A DNA stretch of 10,000 nt from Glandiceps talaboti. Taxonomy: Eukaryota > Hemichordata > Enteropneusta > Spengelidae. The notes beneath the pieces are model-generated. The model was not told the DNA's origin, made no database searches, and saw only the letters and a list, made by a program, of their open reading frames with translations. Below are positions 9,153 through 10,000 of the stretch, piece after piece. The position numbers and the translations under genes are program-made. The stretch is from NCBI RefSeq assembly GCF_964340395.1, contig NC_135565.1, forward strand, positions 18,382,209 through 18,392,208, given 5' to 3'. Numbering within the stretch: the stretch's first letter is position 1; the number at the start of each line of letters is the position of its first letter.

Positions 9153-9192
9153 CGGTAACACGGTGTCTCTGAAAACGCGGTAACACGGTGTC
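9153..9192 (+). repeat. 15-bp direct repeat CGGTAACACGGTGTC, period 25
   Basis: Exact copies lie at 9153-9167 and 9178-9192, separated by 10 bases. The sequence is more GC-rich than its surroundings and no third copy follows. It could be a recent small duplication or a pair of binding sites. Just upstream, GAGGAAGCGGAA (9126-9137) contains two GGAA ETS-type cores. Confidence 0.85.
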
Positions 9193-9475
9193 ACACGAGT
9201 ATTCGTATCCTGAAACTAGCTAAAAGTAGTTTGAGGGCACAGACAACATCGCAAGTAGGTCCGTTCATTGCAAGAATGCCCCTGGCAAGATATATCATAT
9301 GCATTCAATCGTTCACCAGGCCTGTTTACTGCAAAATAATATCCCTCATGGCTAGCCTGTTCCGGACATTTTCAATGTAAACACATTTCAAACCAGCTAA
9401 TTTGAGTCAAACCACGTCCATGCAAACTTAGGATATATGAGACATGCATAACATGCGAAGAGTCCCTCAAAAAGC

Positions 9476-9829
9476 CACGTGAAATTTGAACAAACAATAA
9501 GAACTCGGAATGTACTCACTAAGTTTTTCTATATTGTCAGCAAATGTAAACCCGTTCTTTACTTGGGATAAAAGTCACGTGACGGTTTAGACGGGGCACA
9601 TAAAAAATACCATACCCACCATGATGAAGTTCAACATCAAATGGTCTCGTTACGTAATGAACAATGCGTAGCAAAAAATGGGATTTTTTTTCGAATCTGT
9701 AGGAATGTGTAATATTGTTAGAGTTTTGAGTTACTAAAGTTTTTATTAAAAATCCGGGTTGTCATCAATCTCCAGGATATACTGTAATAATTAATATTGC
9801 ATGTCGTGAAATCGACAGGATGTCACGTG
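9476..9829. promoter_or_regulatory. Three CACGTG E-boxes, one a full CLEAR-type site
   Basis: CACGTG occurs at 9476-9481, 9576-9581 and 9824-9829. The middle copy lies in the perfect palindrome GTCACGTGAC (9574-9583), identical to the CLEAR element bound by MiT/TFE bHLH-zip factors such as TFEB. The third is in TCACGTGATGT, an 11-mer shared exactly with the E-box at 4151-4161. Three boxes in 354 bases is more than expected by chance in AT-rich DNA. No gene is visible next to them, though one may begin beyond position 10000. Confidence 0.35.
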
Positions 9830-9926
9830 ATGTGTTATAAATTATTCTCCATAGTTACGTTACCACAACATATTAGAAGATAGAGAGTTGGAGAAATTGA
9901 ACATTATCAAGTAATCATTCAATCGT

Positions 9927-10000
9927 CCAACCAACCAACCAACCAACCAACCAACCAACCAACCAACCAACCAACCAACCAACCAACAAACCAACCAGCC
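9927..10000. repeat. (CCAA)n tetranucleotide microsatellite, runs off window
   Basis: About 18 copies of CCAA (AACC/GGTT), nearly perfect. The right end is decaying, with CAACAAACC around 9985-9992 and CCAGCC at the edge. The array probably ends at or just beyond the window boundary. No (AACCCT) telomeric register is present. Confidence 0.97.

Noticed and set aside
9621-9671. 16-residue micro-ORF with a strong start context (CCCACCATGATG)
   Set aside because: Very short, ends at TAG, and the only TATA-like sequence is about 20 bases upstream, too close for a transcript to include this ATG. Possible first exon, but the GTAATG donor is poor.

Overview
The window looks like a gene-poor stretch of animal nuclear DNA, most likely from a marine invertebrate. 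It is AT-rich, has no dense operon-like coding, and carries long pure microsatellites, homopolymeric G runs and degenerate minisatellites. CACGTG boxes and animal-type regulatory motifs (RFX, kB, nuclear-receptor) are scattered through it. I cannot name the species. A deuterostome such as a hemichordate, echinoderm or cephalochordate is a guess from general texture only.

Coding content is almost nil. The only open frame too long to expect by chance is on the + strand: 177 codons from the first ATG at 7460 to the stop at 7993. In its middle it has a pattern reminiscent of the C-terminal half of a ZU5 domain, and a strong 3' splice-site-like sequence lies inside it. It may be a small gene, an internal or terminal exon, or a recently decayed exon. 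Nearly all other open frames are of the length expected by chance, and two run through the (AC)n repeat.

Layout: 1-904 no gene; 905-1007 (AC)n; 1008-2091 no gene; 2092-2330 G-rich/C-rich blocks joined by a 10-bp inverted repeat; 2776-2795 G run; 3041-3118 a weak minus-strand exon candidate; 3378-3403 C-rich tract; 3404-4150 nothing; 4152-4227 a promoter-like cluster (E-box, inverted CCAAT, TATA, Inr-like); 4328-4420 (TA)n; 4484-4603 a weak 60-bp duplication; 4874-5964 nothing; 5965-6402 a degenerate tandem repeat; 6648-6679 nuclear-receptor half-sites; 6992-7095 a 35-bp minisatellite built on G runs; 7377-7390 a near-perfect RFX X-box about 70 bp upstream of the ATG; 7460-7993 the ORF; 8221 an ATTAAA; 8415-8491 an inverted GAGCGCC pair; 9016-9027 a kB palindrome; 9153-9192 a 15-bp direct repeat; 9476-9829 three CACGTG boxes, one a full GTCACGTGAC; 9927-10000 (CCAA)n running off the window.

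The best lead is the group made of the RFX X-box, the 177-codon ORF and its downstream ATTAAA. Regulatory calls rest on motif matching by eye and are hypotheses. No convincing new multi-gene system is visible.
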